Assembly (NCBI RefSeq): GCF_047553045.1
Contig: NZ_CP180208.1
Coordinates: forward strand, 2,914,001 to 2,978,000
Origin: Sphingomonas_L flavalba_A
GTDB lineage: Bacteria; Pseudomonadota; Alphaproteobacteria; Sphingomonadales; Sphingomonadaceae
DNA length: 64,000 nucleotides
Direction: 5' to 3'
The number at the start of each line of letters is the position of its first letter. The first letter of the stretch is position 1. Position numbers and translations under genes: made by a program. Positions 23,161 to 33,472 of the stretch are shown here, one piece after another. The notes below the pieces were generated by a model. That model was not told where the DNA came from and ran no database searches. It saw only the letters and a program-made list of their open reading frames with translations.

Positions 23161-25920
23161 TCAGGCGGCCGCCTCGCGCGGTGGCGGCGCGGTGCCGGCG
23201 GCCGCCTCCAGCATCCGTTTCTCCAGCGCCCTCAGCCGCGCCGGCGCGGTGATCTTGTCGCCGATCAGGTCGGTCAGGTAGAATGTGTCGACCGCGCGCT
23301 CGCCATAGGTGGCGACATGGGCGGAATGGATCGTCGCCTTCGACTGGAACAGCGCGTGGGCCAGGCCGTTGAGCAGCGCCGGCCGGTCGGCGGCGTTGAC
23401 CTCGACCACGGTGTAGCGGTTCGACGCCTTGTTATCGATGAACACGCTCGGCTCGATGCGGAACGCCTCGGCGCGGGTACGGGCAAGTGGCTTGGCCGCC
23501 AGCCGGTCGGCCAGCCGGTGGCGGTTGGCCAGCGCATCCTCGATCCCGGCGCGTAGCCGTTCCAGCCGGTCGGCATCGTCAAACGGCCGGCCAAGCGGGT
23601 CCTGCACCAGGAAATTGTCGAGCGCCATGCCGTCGCGGGTGGTGTGGATGCGCGCGTCGATAACGCTGCCGCCGGCCAGGTGGATCGCCCCCGCGATGCG
23701 GTAGAACAACCCCGGATGGTCACTGGCGTAAACGGTAACCAGCGTCGCCCCGCGCTCCGGGTAGACCTGGGCCGAGATCGACAGCGGCCGCTCGCCCGCC
23801 TCGGCGATATGCCGGGCATTGCGGGCGAGCACGTCGATCGGCTCGGCGATCCAGTAACTTTCGGGCAGCCGCGCGACCAGTTCGGCAAAGGCCGCCGCGT
23901 CCCAGCCGAGCAGTGCCTGCAGGTCGGCCTGCTTGGCAGCGATCCGCTCCTTGCGCCCCGTCTGCTTGTGGCCCAGCCGCAGCACCTCCTCCGCCGCTTC
24001 GTACAGGTCGGTCAGCAACTGGCGCTTCCAGCTGTTCCACACGCCGGGGCCGACGGCGCGGATGTCGACGACGGTCAGCACCAGCAACAGGCGCAGCCGT
24101 TCCGGGCTCTTCACCACCTCGGCGAAATCAAGGATCGTCTTGAAATCGGCAAGATCGCGCTTGAACGCCGTCGCCGACATCAGCAGGTGGTGGCGAACCA
24201 GCCAGGCGACCATCTCGGTCTCCGCCGCGGTCAGGCCGAAGCGCGGGCACAGCCGCATCGCCACCTCCGCGCCCAGCACGCTGTGATCGCCGCCGCGCCC
24301 CTTGGCGATGTCGTGGAGCAGCACCGCGACATACAGCGCGCGGCGCGAAACGATCTGGGTGACGATCGCATGGGAATGCGGGTGATCCGCCTTCAATATG
24401 CCGCGCTCGATCTGCGACAGCAGGCCGATCGCCCGGATCGAATGCTCGTCGACCGTGTAATGGTGGTACATGTCGAACTGCATCTGCGCGACGACGCGGC
24501 CGAAATCGGGCACGAAGCGGCCGAACACCCCGGCCTCGTTCATCCAGCGCAGCACCGTTTCCGGGTCGCGGGGAGAGGTCAGCACGTCCAGGAACAACGC
24601 GTTGGCGCGCGGGTCGCGGCGGACGGCGCCGTCGATCAACCCGGCGTCGCGACCGGCGGCGCGCATCGCCAGCGGGTGGATCTCCAGCCCGTGCTTGTCG
24701 GCCAGCGCGAACATCTCGATCAGACGGACCGGGTCGGTGGCGAAGAAATCATCGGCGGGCAGCGCCAGCCGGCCGCGATCGAGCCTGAATCCCTTCAGCC
24801 GGCTCGGCCGCCGGCTGATCGACGGCAGACCGAAACGCCGGCCGCGCGCCGCGAAGCTGTCGTCGAGATGGGCGAGGAACAGCCCGGTCAGGTCGCCGAC
24901 CTTCTTCGCCTCCAGGAAATAATGGCGCATGAACCGCTCGACCGGCGTCGCGCCGGGGCGGTTGGCATAACGCATGCGCTCGGCGATCTCGCGCTGGACG
25001 TCGAAGGTCAGCCGGTCCTCGGCCCGGCCGGTGATCAGGTGCAGGTGGCAGCGCACCGCCCACAGGAAATTCTCGGCGGTCTGGAACTGGCGTAGCTCGG
25101 CGCGGGTCAGCAGCCCCTTGTCGACCAGTTCGGCAACGGTGCGGACGCGATAGGCGTATTTGCCGATCCAGAACAGCGTATGCAGGTCGCGCAGCCCGCC
25201 CTTGCCCTCCTTGACGTTCGGTTCGACGACATAGCGGCTGTCGCCCAGCCGCTTGTGGCGCGCGTTGCGCTCCGCCAGCTTCTCGGTGATGAAGGCGCGG
25301 GCGGTACCCGCCGTCACCTCCCGGTCGAAACGGGCGGACGCCTCGTCGTACAGCGCCTCGTCACCCCACACATACCGCCCTTCGAGCAGCGCGGTGCGGA
25401 TCGTCAGGTCGCTGTTGGCCATCCGCACCATCTCGTCCAGCGAGCGACTCGAATGGCCGACCTTCAGCCCCAGGTCCCACAGCGTGTAGAGCATCGCCTC
25501 GATGACCTGTTCGGTCCATCCGGTCTGCTTCCACGGCGTCAGGAAAGCGATGTCGACGTCGGAAAACGGCGCCATCTCGCCCCGGCCATAGCCGCCGACC
25601 GCGATCAGCGTCAGCCGTTCGGCGGCGGTCGGGTTATTGATCGGATACAGGCGCCCGGTGGTGAAATCGTAGATCAGCCGCAGCAACTGGTCGATCAGGA
25701 AGGCCTGCCCCGCCGCCGCCTCGCTGCCCCGCGACGGATGCTCGGCCAGCCGCGCGGCGATTTCGGCGCGCCCGGCGTCAAGCGCGCCGCGCAGGATCGC
25801 CACCGCCTGCGCGCGCAGCCGCGCGGTGTTGTCGCCGTCGAGCGCGGCCAGCGCATCGGCTATCGCCCGACGGTCGACGATCGCGCGGCGATTGGGCAGT
25901 GTGTCGATACGGGCGGCCAT
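23161..25920 (-). CDS. glnD: Bifunctional PII uridylyltransferase/uridylyl-removing enzyme
   Basis: A 919-residue nitrogen sensor that uridylylates or deuridylylates PII according to glutamine. The N-terminal nucleotidyltransferase shows GGYGRGEMAPFSDVDIAFL. The HD hydrolase domain shows VLLHDIAKGRGGDHSVLGAEVA, and two ACT domains (near GATLVTVYASDHPGLFYRIAGA and YTVVEVNAADRPALLNGLA) sense glutamine. The start at 25920 (MAARIDTLPNRR) was chosen because the upstream frame is unrelated and crosses cutA. It lies back to back with cutA, 38 bases apart. Confidence 0.97.
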   Translation of the reverse strand: MAARIDTLPNRRAIVDRRAIADALAALDGDNTARLRAQAVAILRGALDAGRAEIAARLAEHPSRGSEAAAGQAFLIDQLLRLIYDFTTGRLYPINNPTAAERLTLIAVGGYGRGEMAPFSDVDIAFLTPWKQTGWTEQVIEAMLYTLWDLGLKVGHSSRSLDEMVRMANSDLTIRTALLEGRYVWGDEALYDEASARFDREVTAGTARAFITEKLAERNARHKRLGDSRYVVEPNVKEGKGGLRDLHTLFWIGKYAYRVRTVAELVDKGLLTRAELRQFQTAENFLWAVRCHLHLITGRAEDRLTFDVQREIAERMRYANRPGATPVERFMRHYFLEAKKVGDLTGLFLAHLDDSFAARGRRFGLPSISRRPSRLKGFRLDRGRLALPADDFFATDPVRLIEMFALADKHGLEIHPLAMRAAGRDAGLIDGAVRRDPRANALFLDVLTSPRDPETVLRWMNEAGVFGRFVPDFGRVVAQMQFDMYHHYTVDEHSIRAIGLLSQIERGILKADHPHSHAIVTQIVSRRALYVAVLLHDIAKGRGGDHSVLGAEVAMRLCPRFGLTAAETEMVAWLVRHHLLMSATAFKRDLADFKTILDFAEVVKSPERLRLLLVLTVVDIRAVGPGVWNSWKRQLLTDLYEAAEEVLRLGHKQTGRKERIAAKQADLQALLGWDAAAFAELVARLPESYWIAEPIDVLARNARHIAEAGERPLSISAQVYPERGATLVTVYASDHPGLFYRIAGAIHLAGGSVIDARIHTTRDGMALDNFLVQDPLGRPFDDADRLERLRAGIEDALANRHRLADRLAAKPLARTRAEAFRIEPSVFIDNKASNRYTVVEVNAADRPALLNGLAHALFQSKATIHSAHVATYGERAVDTFYLTDLIGDKITAPARLRALEKRMLEAAAGTAPPPREAAA

Positions 25921-25958
25921 GCCGCCGATGTAAGCGGCCGGGCGGGAGATAGGAAGCA

Positions 25959-26288
25959 ATGGATGCACAGGTGATGATCTGGTCGACCGCCGCCAATGCG
26001 GCGGAAGCGGGCGCGATCGCCCGGGCGCTGGTCGCGGAACGGCTCGCCGCCTGCGTCCATACCCATCCGGTCGCCAGCACCTATCGCTGGCAGGGCGCGG
26101 TCGAAACCGCGGCGGAAGTCGCGCTGGTCGCCAAGACCACGGCGGCACTGGCCGACGCCGTGGCCGCCCGCATCGCCGCGCTGCACAGCTACGCCGTCCC
26201 GGAAATCCTCGTCACGCCGATCACCGGCGGCTCACCCGCCTATCGCGCCTGGCTGGCCGACGCGGTCGCCGATCCCGCTCAGGGCTGA
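25959..26288 (+). CDS. cutA: CutA1-type divalent-cation tolerance protein
   Basis: A 109-residue trimeric ferredoxin-like protein of the CutA1 family, structurally related to PII proteins. The signature LVAERLAACVHTHPVASTYRWQGAVETAAEV and LHSYAVPEILVTPITGGSPAYRAWL are both typical; the conserved Cys of AACVH is present. It is linked to copper tolerance in E. coli, but its molecular role remains unsettled. It sits head to head with glnD and overlaps the convergent mutS end by 10 bases. Confidence 0.95.
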   Translation: MDAQVMIWSTAANAAEAGAIARALVAERLAACVHTHPVASTYRWQGAVETAAEVALVAKTTAALADAVAARIAALHSYAVPEILVTPITGGSPAYRAWLADAVADPAQG

Positions 26289-28885
26289 TCGGCGACCAGG
26301 CCCTTCAGCCGATAGAGCGCGTCCAGCGCCTCGCGCGGGGTCAGCGCGTCGGGGTCGATCGCCGCCAGTGCCTCGGCAAGCGGATCGGTCGCCGGCTCCG
26401 GCGCGGGCGCAGCGGCGAACAGCGGCAGGTCGTCCAGCCCGGCGGCGATCCCGCCGGTCTTCTCGCGCCCGGCCTCCAGCTTCTTCAGCACCTCTCCGGC
26501 GCGGGCGAGCACTGTCGGCGGCAAGCCCGCCAGCCGGGCGACGGCCAGGCCGTAGCTGCGGTCGGCCGGCCCTTCGCCCAGTTCGTGGAGCAGCACCAGC
26601 TCACCCTTCCATTCGCGCGCGCGGACATGGTGCAGCGACAGCGCGTCGAGCCGGTCGGCCAGCCGGGTCAGCTCATGGTAATGGGTGGCGAACAGGCAGC
26701 GGCAGCGATTGTCCTCGTGCACCGCCTCGACCACCGCCCAGGCGATCGCCAGTCCGTCATAGGTGCTGGTCCCGCGCCCGACCTCGTCGAGAATGACGAA
26801 ACTGCGCGGCGTCGCCTGCGCCAGAATCGCGGCGGTCTCGACCATCTCGACCATGAAGGTCGATCGGCCCCGCGCCAGGTTGTCGGATGCGCCGACCCGG
26901 CTGAACAGCCGGTCGATCAGCCCCAACCGTGCGCGGGTCGCCGGGACGAAGCTGCCCGCCTGCGCCAGCACCGCGATCAGCGCGTTCTGGCGCAGGAAGG
27001 TCGACTTGCCGCCCATGTTCGGCCCGGTGACCAGCCACAGCCGCGCCTGTTCGGTCAGGGTGCAGTCATTGGCGACGAAGCGTTCGCCCGCCCGGCCAAC
27101 CGCTGCCTCGACCACCGGGTGGCGTCCGCCGGAAATCTCAAGGCAGGGCTGGTCGACCAGCAGCGGCCGGCACCAGCCCTGGGTCACCGCCAGCTCGGCC
27201 AGTGCACTCGCGACGTCGAGCCGGGCGAGCGCGTCGGCGGTGGCGGCGATCGCGTCGCGCCGCGTTACCGCCAGCGCGACCAGCTCTTCCAGATGCGCGG
27301 CTTCGGCGGCCAGCGCATGCGCCCCGGCCTGTCCGACACGCAGCGCCTGTTCGTGCAGGTCGGGCGCATTGAAGCGGACGACCCCGGCCAGCGTCTGGCG
27401 GTGGGTAAAACCCGAATCCGCCCGCATCAGCGGCTCCGCATGACGGGCCGGCACCTCGACATGATAGCCAAGCACGGCGTTGTGGCGGATCTTCAGCGCC
27501 GCGATGCCGGTTTCGCCACGATAGCGCGCCTCCAGCGCGGCGATCGCGCGCCGCCCTTCGCCGCCCTGCCCGCGCAACACGTCGAGCGCGGCATCATACC
27601 CCTCGGCGATATAGCCACCCTGCGCGGCGTCGAGCGGCGGGCTCGGCACCAGCGCCCGCGCCAGCCGGTCGACGAGCGCGCCATGTCCATCAAAAGCGGG
27701 GAGCAGCGCCGTCAATAACGGCGGCATGGCGTCATCGCGCGCCAGCCGCTCGCGCATCAGCCGCGCCTCGCCCAGCCCGTCGCGCAACTGCGCCAGGTCG
27801 CGCGGCCCGCCGCGCCCGGCGACCAGCCGGCCAAGCGCCCGGCCGATGTCGGGGAGCGCGCGCAGCGCGGCGCGCATCCCGTCGCGGGCGCCGCCGTCGC
27901 GGACATAATGGTCGACCAGATCGAGCCGCGCGTCGATCGCCTGCCGGTCCATCAGCGGCGCGCCGATATCGGCGGCAAGCAGCCGTGCGCCCGCCCCGGT
28001 CACCGTGCGGTCGATGCAGTCGAGCAGGCTGCCCGCCCGCCCGCCGCCGCTCGCCCGCGTCAGTTCCAGGCTCTCGCGGGTCGCGGCGTCGATCGTCATG
28101 TGCGCCGCCAGGCCGCGCGTCACCGGGCGTTGGAGAAAGGGCAGCGTGCCCTTGCCCGCATGGTCGAGATAGGCGACCAGCCCGCCCGCCGCCGCCAGCT
28201 CGGCCCGGCCGAACTGGCCGATCCCGTCCAGCGTCGCCACCCCGAACAGCGCCTGCAGCCGCGCCGCGCCGCCGCTGCTGTCAAAATCCGCTTTCGGCCG
28301 CACGACCGCGTCAGCCAGCGCGAAGCCCTCCGGCACCACGACTTCCGCCGCGCCGTAACGGGCAAGCTCCGCGTCCAGCGCCGCCCGGTCGATCGCCGCG
28401 ATCTCGAACCGGCCGGTCGAGATGTCAGCGGCGGCCAGCCCCAGCATGCCGCCCGCCTCGCCCAGCGCGACCAGCCAGTTGGCCGCGCGCGCGTCGAGCA
28501 ATGCCTCCTCGGTCAACGTGCCGGCGGTCACGAAGCGGACGATCGCCCGCGTCACCAGCGCCTTGCCGCCACGCGCCTTGGCGGCGGCCGGACTTTCCGT
28601 CTGCTCGGCGATGGCGACGCGGTGGCCGGCGCGGATCAGCCGGGCGAGATAGGCTTCGGCGGCATGGACCGGTACGCCGCACATCGGCACCGGCCGCCCG
28701 TCATGCTCGCCGCGCGCGGTCAGCGCGATGTCGAGCGTCGCCGCCGCCGCCTTCGCATCGTCGAAGAACAGCTCGAAGAAATCGCCCATCCGGTAGAACA
28801 ACAGGCAGTCGGCGGCCTCGGCCTTCAACGCCAGATATTGCGCCATCATCGGGGTCGGGGCGGTCGGCTTGGCGGCGGCGGACAT
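26279..28885 (-). CDS. mutS: DNA mismatch repair protein MutS
   Basis: An 868-residue mismatch-recognition ATPase. The N-terminal mismatch-binding domain has the FxE motif in YRMGDFFELFFDDA. The connector, core and clamp follow, and the ATPase shows GPNMGGKSTFLRQ, FMVEMVETAAIL, VILDEVGRGTSTYDG and LFATHYHEL. The start is uncertain: I give 28885 (MSAAAKPTAPTPMM), but in-frame ATGs also occur at 28897 and 28921, the last with GAGGG directly upstream. No mutL is in the window. It is divergent from maeB. Confidence 0.96.
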   Translation of the reverse strand: MSAAAKPTAPTPMMAQYLALKAEAADCLLFYRMGDFFELFFDDAKAAAATLDIALTARGEHDGRPVPMCGVPVHAAEAYLARLIRAGHRVAIAEQTESPAAAKARGGKALVTRAIVRFVTAGTLTEEALLDARAANWLVALGEAGGMLGLAAADISTGRFEIAAIDRAALDAELARYGAAEVVVPEGFALADAVVRPKADFDSSGGAARLQALFGVATLDGIGQFGRAELAAAGGLVAYLDHAGKGTLPFLQRPVTRGLAAHMTIDAATRESLELTRASGGGRAGSLLDCIDRTVTGAGARLLAADIGAPLMDRQAIDARLDLVDHYVRDGGARDGMRAALRALPDIGRALGRLVAGRGGPRDLAQLRDGLGEARLMRERLARDDAMPPLLTALLPAFDGHGALVDRLARALVPSPPLDAAQGGYIAEGYDAALDVLRGQGGEGRRAIAALEARYRGETGIAALKIRHNAVLGYHVEVPARHAEPLMRADSGFTHRQTLAGVVRFNAPDLHEQALRVGQAGAHALAAEAAHLEELVALAVTRRDAIAATADALARLDVASALAELAVTQGWCRPLLVDQPCLEISGGRHPVVEAAVGRAGERFVANDCTLTEQARLWLVTGPNMGGKSTFLRQNALIAVLAQAGSFVPATRARLGLIDRLFSRVGASDNLARGRSTFMVEMVETAAILAQATPRSFVILDEVGRGTSTYDGLAIAWAVVEAVHEDNRCRCLFATHYHELTRLADRLDALSLHHVRAREWKGELVLLHELGEGPADRSYGLAVARLAGLPPTVLARAGEVLKKLEAGREKTGGIAAGLDDLPLFAAAPAPEPATDPLAEALAAIDPDALTPREALDALYRLKGLVADQP

Positions 28886-29012
28886 TGCCGGGGGCATAGC
28901 CGCCCGCCGCGCGCCCGTCATCCCTCGGCCGCATGTTTTCGGTATCATCCGCTTGCGGCGACACCCGCCCGCCGCCTAGACCGATGGCACGGACATCAGG
29001 AGAGGGGAACGC

Positions 29013-31274
29013 ATGACCGAAGGGGCCAATGTCGAGTTTTCGGAGCGTGAGGCGCTGCTGTTTCATTCGGAAGGGCGGCCGGGCAAGATCAAGATCGTCG
29101 CGACCAAGCCGATGGCGACCCAGCGCGACCTGAGCCTAGCCTATTCGCCCGGCGTCGCGGTGCCGGTCCGCGCGATCGCCGCCGACCCGGCAACCGCCTA
29201 CGACTATACCGCCAAGGGCAATCTCGTCGCGGTGGTCAGCAACGGCACCGCCATCCTCGGCCTCGGCAATCTCGGCGCGCTCGCCTCCAAACCGGTGATG
29301 GAAGGCAAGGCGGTGCTGTTCAAACGCTTCGCCGACGTCGACGCGATCGACATCGAACTGGCGACGGAGGATGTCGGCCGGCTGATCGACGCGATCGAGC
29401 TGATGGAACCCAGCTTCGGCGGCATCAACCTTGAAGACATCAAGGCGCCCGAATGCTTCATCATCGAGCAGACGCTGCGCGAACGGATGAACATCCCGGT
29501 GTTCCACGACGATCAGCACGGCACCGCGATCATCGCCGCCGCCGGCATGATCAACGCGCTGCGTATCACCGGCAGGGAAATGAAGGACGTGCGGGTCGTC
29601 GTCAACGGCGCCGGCGCCGCCGCCGTCGCCTGCACCGAACTGGTCAAGGCGATGGGCGTGCCCTCCGGCAACGTCACGATGTGCGATTCGAAAGGGGTGA
29701 TCTGGCAGGGCCGGACCGACGGCATGAACCAGTGGAAATCCGCCCATGCCGTCGAAACCGACGCGCGCAGCCTCGCCGACGCGATGCGGGGTGCCGACGT
29801 GTTTCTCGGCCTGTCGGTCGCCGGCGCGGTGACGGCGGACATGGTCCGGTCGATGGCTGACAAGCCGATCATCTTCGCCATGGCCAATCCGGACCCGGAA
29901 ATCACCCCGGACGACGTCCACCGCATCCGCCAGGACGCGATCGTCGCGACCGGCCGTTCGGATTATCCGAACCAGGTCAACAACGTCCTCGGTTTCCCGT
30001 TCATCTTCCGCGGCGCGCTCGACGTCCGGGCGACGACGATCAACGACGAGATGAAGATCGCCGCCGCCCATGCGCTCGCCGACCTCGCCCGCCAGCAGGT
30101 GCCGGAAGAAGTCGCCCTCGCCTATGGCCGCGCCCACAGTTTCGGCCCGGACTACATCATCCCGGCGCCGTTCGACCCGCGGTTGATGGAGGTAGTACCC
30201 GCCGCCGTCGCCCGCGCGGCGATGGATTCAGGCGTCGCCACCCGGCCGATCCTCGACATGCCGGCTTATCGCCAGACGCTGAAGGCGCGGCTGTCGCCGA
30301 CCACCTCGGTGCTGTCGCTCGCCTATGAAGGCGCCCGCGCCCGGCCGAAACGGGTGCTGTTCGCGGAAGGGGAGGAGGAAGTCGTGCTGCGCGCCGCGAT
30401 CCAGTTCGCCGACGGCGGCTACGGCGTGCCGGTCCTCGTCGGCCGCGACGACGTGCACGACCGGTTGCGCGCGCTCGGCATTGACGATCCGGGCCGGTTC
30501 GAAGTCCATAACAGCGTCAACTCGCCGCTGGTCCCGGCGATGGTCGACCGGCTCTACGAACGGTTGCAGCGGCGCGGCTATCTGCGCCGCGAATGCCAGC
30601 GCATGGTCAACCGCGATCGCGACATCTTCGGCGCGCTGATGCTGCAGATGGGCGAAGCGGACGCGATGGTGACCGGCGTCACCCGCACCTATGCCCAGTC
30701 GATGCGAGAGGTGAAGCGGGTGCTCGACCCGGCCGAGGGCAAGGTGCCGTTCGGCCTGCACATCATGGTCGGCCGCGCGCACACCGTGTTCATCGCCGAC
30801 ACCACGGTCAACGAACGCCCGACCGCCGAACAGCTCGCCGACATCGCCGAACGCACCGCCGCCGTCGCCCGCCGGCTGGGGCAGGAACCGCGCGTCGCCT
30901 TCCTCAGCTATTCCAGCTTCGGCAACCCGCCGGGCAAATGGCTCGACAACATGCGCGACGCCGTCGCTCTGCTCGACCAGCGCCGGGTCAGCTTCGAATA
31001 TGAAGGCGAAATGGCACCCGACGTCGCGCTCAATCCGGAAGTGATGAAAAGCTATCCGTTCAGCCGCCTGTCCGGCCCGGCCAACGTGCTGGTCATGCCC
31101 GGCCTGCAATCGGCCAATTTGTCGGCGAAGCTGCTGCGCGAACTGGGCGGCGATTCGGTGATCGGGCCGATGCTGATCGGCATGGAACGCCCGGTGCAGA
31201 TCGCGCCGATGGGCGCCAGCGCGTCGGATCTGATCACCCTGGGCGTCCTCGCCGCCGCCGGCATCGCGCGCTAA
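29013..31274 (+). CDS. maeB: NADP-dependent malic enzyme with phosphotransacetylase-like C-terminus
   Basis: A 753-residue MaeB-type enzyme that decarboxylates malate to pyruvate with NADPH formation. The malic N-domain (LSLAYSPGVAVPV, DVDAIDIELATEDV, IPVFHDDQHGTAIIAAAG) and NAD-binding domain (VVVNGAGAAAVACTEL) occupy residues 1 to about 400. A phosphate acetyltransferase-like domain follows (VLFAEGEEEVVLRAA, FEYEGEMAPDVALNPEV, VLVMPGLQSANLSAKLL); in this family it is usually regulatory. AGGAGAGGGG precedes the ATG. In this organism it may pull malate made from propionate or fatty acids toward pyruvate, which is inference. Confidence 0.95.
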   Translation: MTEGANVEFSEREALLFHSEGRPGKIKIVATKPMATQRDLSLAYSPGVAVPVRAIAADPATAYDYTAKGNLVAVVSNGTAILGLGNLGALASKPVMEGKAVLFKRFADVDAIDIELATEDVGRLIDAIELMEPSFGGINLEDIKAPECFIIEQTLRERMNIPVFHDDQHGTAIIAAAGMINALRITGREMKDVRVVVNGAGAAAVACTELVKAMGVPSGNVTMCDSKGVIWQGRTDGMNQWKSAHAVETDARSLADAMRGADVFLGLSVAGAVTADMVRSMADKPIIFAMANPDPEITPDDVHRIRQDAIVATGRSDYPNQVNNVLGFPFIFRGALDVRATTINDEMKIAAAHALADLARQQVPEEVALAYGRAHSFGPDYIIPAPFDPRLMEVVPAAVARAAMDSGVATRPILDMPAYRQTLKARLSPTTSVLSLAYEGARARPKRVLFAEGEEEVVLRAAIQFADGGYGVPVLVGRDDVHDRLRALGIDDPGRFEVHNSVNSPLVPAMVDRLYERLQRRGYLRRECQRMVNRDRDIFGALMLQMGEADAMVTGVTRTYAQSMREVKRVLDPAEGKVPFGLHIMVGRAHTVFIADTTVNERPTAEQLADIAERTAAVARRLGQEPRVAFLSYSSFGNPPGKWLDNMRDAVALLDQRRVSFEYEGEMAPDVALNPEVMKSYPFSRLSGPANVLVMPGLQSANLSAKLLRELGGDSVIGPMLIGMERPVQIAPMGASASDLITLGVLAAAGIAR

Positions 31275-31348
31275 ACAGGTCCAACGCTAGCGCGCGGCGG
31301 CGGCTCGTCCCCCCGCCGTTAAAGCGGATGGGTAAGCAAGCCGACGGG

Positions 31349-32704
31349 TCAGCCGGCGGCCGGCAGCCAGAGTGTCGCGCGCAAACCGCCTTCGGGCCGG
31401 TTGGCCAGGCTTAGCCGTCCGCCGTGTCCGGTCGCGATCGCCCGCGCCAGCGCCAGGCCCAGCCCGGCGCCGCCGGTCTCGCGGCTGCGCGACCCTTCCG
31501 CGCGGGTGAATGGTTCGAACATCCGCTCGATCTCGTCCGGCGGGATGCCGGGGCCATCATCGTCGATCTCGACGATCGCGCCGCCCGCCTCGGCCCGCAC
31601 CCGCACCCGCACCGCGCCACCGTATTTGATCGCATTCTCGATCAGGTTGCGCACCGCGCGGCGGATCAGCGTCGGCCGCATCGTCACGGCAAGCCGGGCG
31701 CTGTCCTCGGCGGTCACCGGCGCGTCAAGATCGAGGAAATCGTCGACGACGCTGTCGACCAGCGCCGGCAGGTCGACCAGCGCCGGCGGCTCGCTCGGCC
31801 GGCCGAGCCGCGCCAGCGACAATATGTCGTCCAGCGTCCGGTTCATCTCATCGATCGTCGCCGCCATCCGGTCGCGCTCGGCCTCGTCGTCGACCAGTTC
31901 GGTGCGCACCCGCAGCGAGGCGAGCGGGGTGCGCAGGTCATGGCCGATCGCACCCAGCATCCGGTCCTTTTCGTCCAGCATCGCCGCCAGCCGCTCGCGC
32001 ATCAGGTTGAACGCATGGACAAGCTGGCGGATGTCGGCCGGGCCACGTTCCCTGACCGGCGGCGCCGGCGCGGCGCTGGTAAAGCTGTCGGCGGCAACGC
32101 GCAGGTCGCGCAGCGGCCGCGACAGCCGCCAGACGAACCACAGCACCGGCAGCAGGATAAAGCCGTAAAGCAGGATCGTCTGGAACAGCAGCCACAGCAC
32201 GACGCGGTAGTCGTGCGGCGGAAATTGCGAGACGGCGGTGACCCATCGCCCCTCGGCCAGTTCGGCCGACAGGATCAGCGCGTTGCGCCGCGGCCCCTCC
32301 ACCCGGCGCAGCGCCGCCGTCGCGGGATCGCGGACATAACGATATTCGCGGCCCATCGCCTCGCCCGCCTGTAGCTGCTCGACGCCAAGGCCAAGCTCGG
32401 TCAGCGTCTGGCCGGCGCGGGCGACGACGTCGGGGCGTTTGGGCATCGCCGGCAGGATCGGGCTTTGCGCCGTCACGACGACCATCGGTTCGAACCCCGG
32501 CGGCCGCGGCGCCTCGGCGCGCGCGACCAGTTCGGCCAGCCGGGCGATGGCGACGGCGGTGGTCTGCTGGGTGCGCTGGCGCTCGCCGGCGCGCAGCTGC
32601 AACCCGAAATTGACCGCCTGGGCGACAAGCAGCGCCGCCGCCAGCAGCAGCGCCATCTGTCGGGCCAGGCTCCGCGGCCACAGCCGCTGCGCCAGCCGCC
32701 TCAA
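31349..32704 (-). CDS. EnvZ-like sensor histidine kinase
   Basis: A 451-residue membrane histidine kinase. Two hydrophobic segments (MALLLAAALLVAQAVNFGL and VLWLLFQTILLYGFILLPVLW) flank a periplasmic domain of about 130 residues; a HAMP domain follows. The H-box is AIGHDLRTPLASLR with the phospho-accepting His, the N-box is NLIENAIKYGG, and the G-boxes are DDGPGIPPDE and GGAGLGLALARA. The first in-frame ATG is at 32746, deep inside the regulator gene. TTG at 32704 overlaps the regulator stop as TTGA and gives a typical N-terminus (RRLAQRLWPRSLARQ), so I prefer it. It pairs with the upstream OmpR-type regulator; the signal is unknown. Confidence 0.93.
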   Translation of the reverse strand: MRRLAQRLWPRSLARQMALLLAAALLVAQAVNFGLQLRAGERQRTQQTTAVAIARLAELVARAEAPRPPGFEPMVVVTAQSPILPAMPKRPDVVARAGQTLTELGLGVEQLQAGEAMGREYRYVRDPATAALRRVEGPRRNALILSAELAEGRWVTAVSQFPPHDYRVVLWLLFQTILLYGFILLPVLWFVWRLSRPLRDLRVAADSFTSAAPAPPVRERGPADIRQLVHAFNLMRERLAAMLDEKDRMLGAIGHDLRTPLASLRVRTELVDDEAERDRMAATIDEMNRTLDDILSLARLGRPSEPPALVDLPALVDSVVDDFLDLDAPVTAEDSARLAVTMRPTLIRRAVRNLIENAIKYGGAVRVRVRAEAGGAIVEIDDDGPGIPPDEIERMFEPFTRAEGSRSRETGGAGLGLALARAIATGHGGRLSLANRPEGGLRATLWLPAAG

Positions 32705-33420
32705 AGCCGGGTCACGTCGGCGGCCAGCGTATAGCCGCCGCCCCATACGGTCTTCAGCAGCGCCGGGGTCTTCGGGTCCTCCTCGATCTTGCGGCGCAGC
32801 CGGCTGATATGGTTGTCGATCGCCCGGTCGAACGCATTGGCCTCGCGCCCCTGCGTCAGGTCGAGCAACTGGTCGCGGCTCAGCACCTGGCGCGGGTGGG
32901 TGGCAAAGGCGAGCATCAGGTTGAACTCGCCGGTCGACAGCGGCACGGTCACCCCGTCGCGGTCGACCAGCGCGCGCTCCCCGGCTTTCAGCACCCAGCC
33001 GGCAAAGGCATAGCTCTGGGTCTCCGGCGCCTGCTGGCGCACGCCGCCGCGCGCCGCCCGGCGCAGGATCACCTTGATCCGCGCGACCAGCTCGCGCGGG
33101 GAAAACGGCTTCACAACATAATCGTCGGCGCCCATCTCCAGCCCGACGATGCGGTCGGTCTCCTCCGCCATCGCGGTCAGCAGCACCACCGGCAGGTCAC
33201 TGGTCTCGCGAATGTGGCGGCACAGGCTCAGCCCGTCCTCGCCCGGCATCATGATGTCGAGAATGACGAGGTCGATCGCATAACCGGCCAGCCGGTCGCG
33301 CGCCGCCGCCGCATCCCCGGCCTGGGTGACGCGAAAGCCGTTGCGCGTCAGATAGGCGGCGAGCGGCTCGCGGATTGAACGCTCGTCGTCGACCAGCAGC
33401 AGGTGGGGCTTGTCGTCCAT
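32701..33420 (-). CDS. OmpR-family response regulator
   Basis: A 239-residue two-component regulator. The receiver has the acidic pocket LLLVDDER, the phosphorylation site VILDIMMPGEDGL, the Thr of VVLLTAM and the Lys of YVVKPFSPREL. The C-terminal winged helix has LSTGEFNLMLAFATHP, REANAFDRAIDNHISRLRRKIEEDP and VWGGGYTLA. It should bind direct repeats of DNA as a dimer. The kinase gene begins inside its stop codon. Three phased AAWTTGTCG repeats lie about 350-390 bases upstream and could be its target. Confidence 0.95.
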   Translation of the reverse strand: MDDKPHLLLVDDERSIREPLAAYLTRNGFRVTQAGDAAAARDRLAGYAIDLVILDIMMPGEDGLSLCRHIRETSDLPVVLLTAMAEETDRIVGLEMGADDYVVKPFSPRELVARIKVILRRAARGGVRQQAPETQSYAFAGWVLKAGERALVDRDGVTVPLSTGEFNLMLAFATHPRQVLSRDQLLDLTQGREANAFDRAIDNHISRLRRKIEEDPKTPALLKTVWGGGYTLAADVTRL

Positions 33421-33472
33421 CGTCCTTCCTTACCCGCGCCGAAACGAAAACGCGACGGCGCCGCATACGACA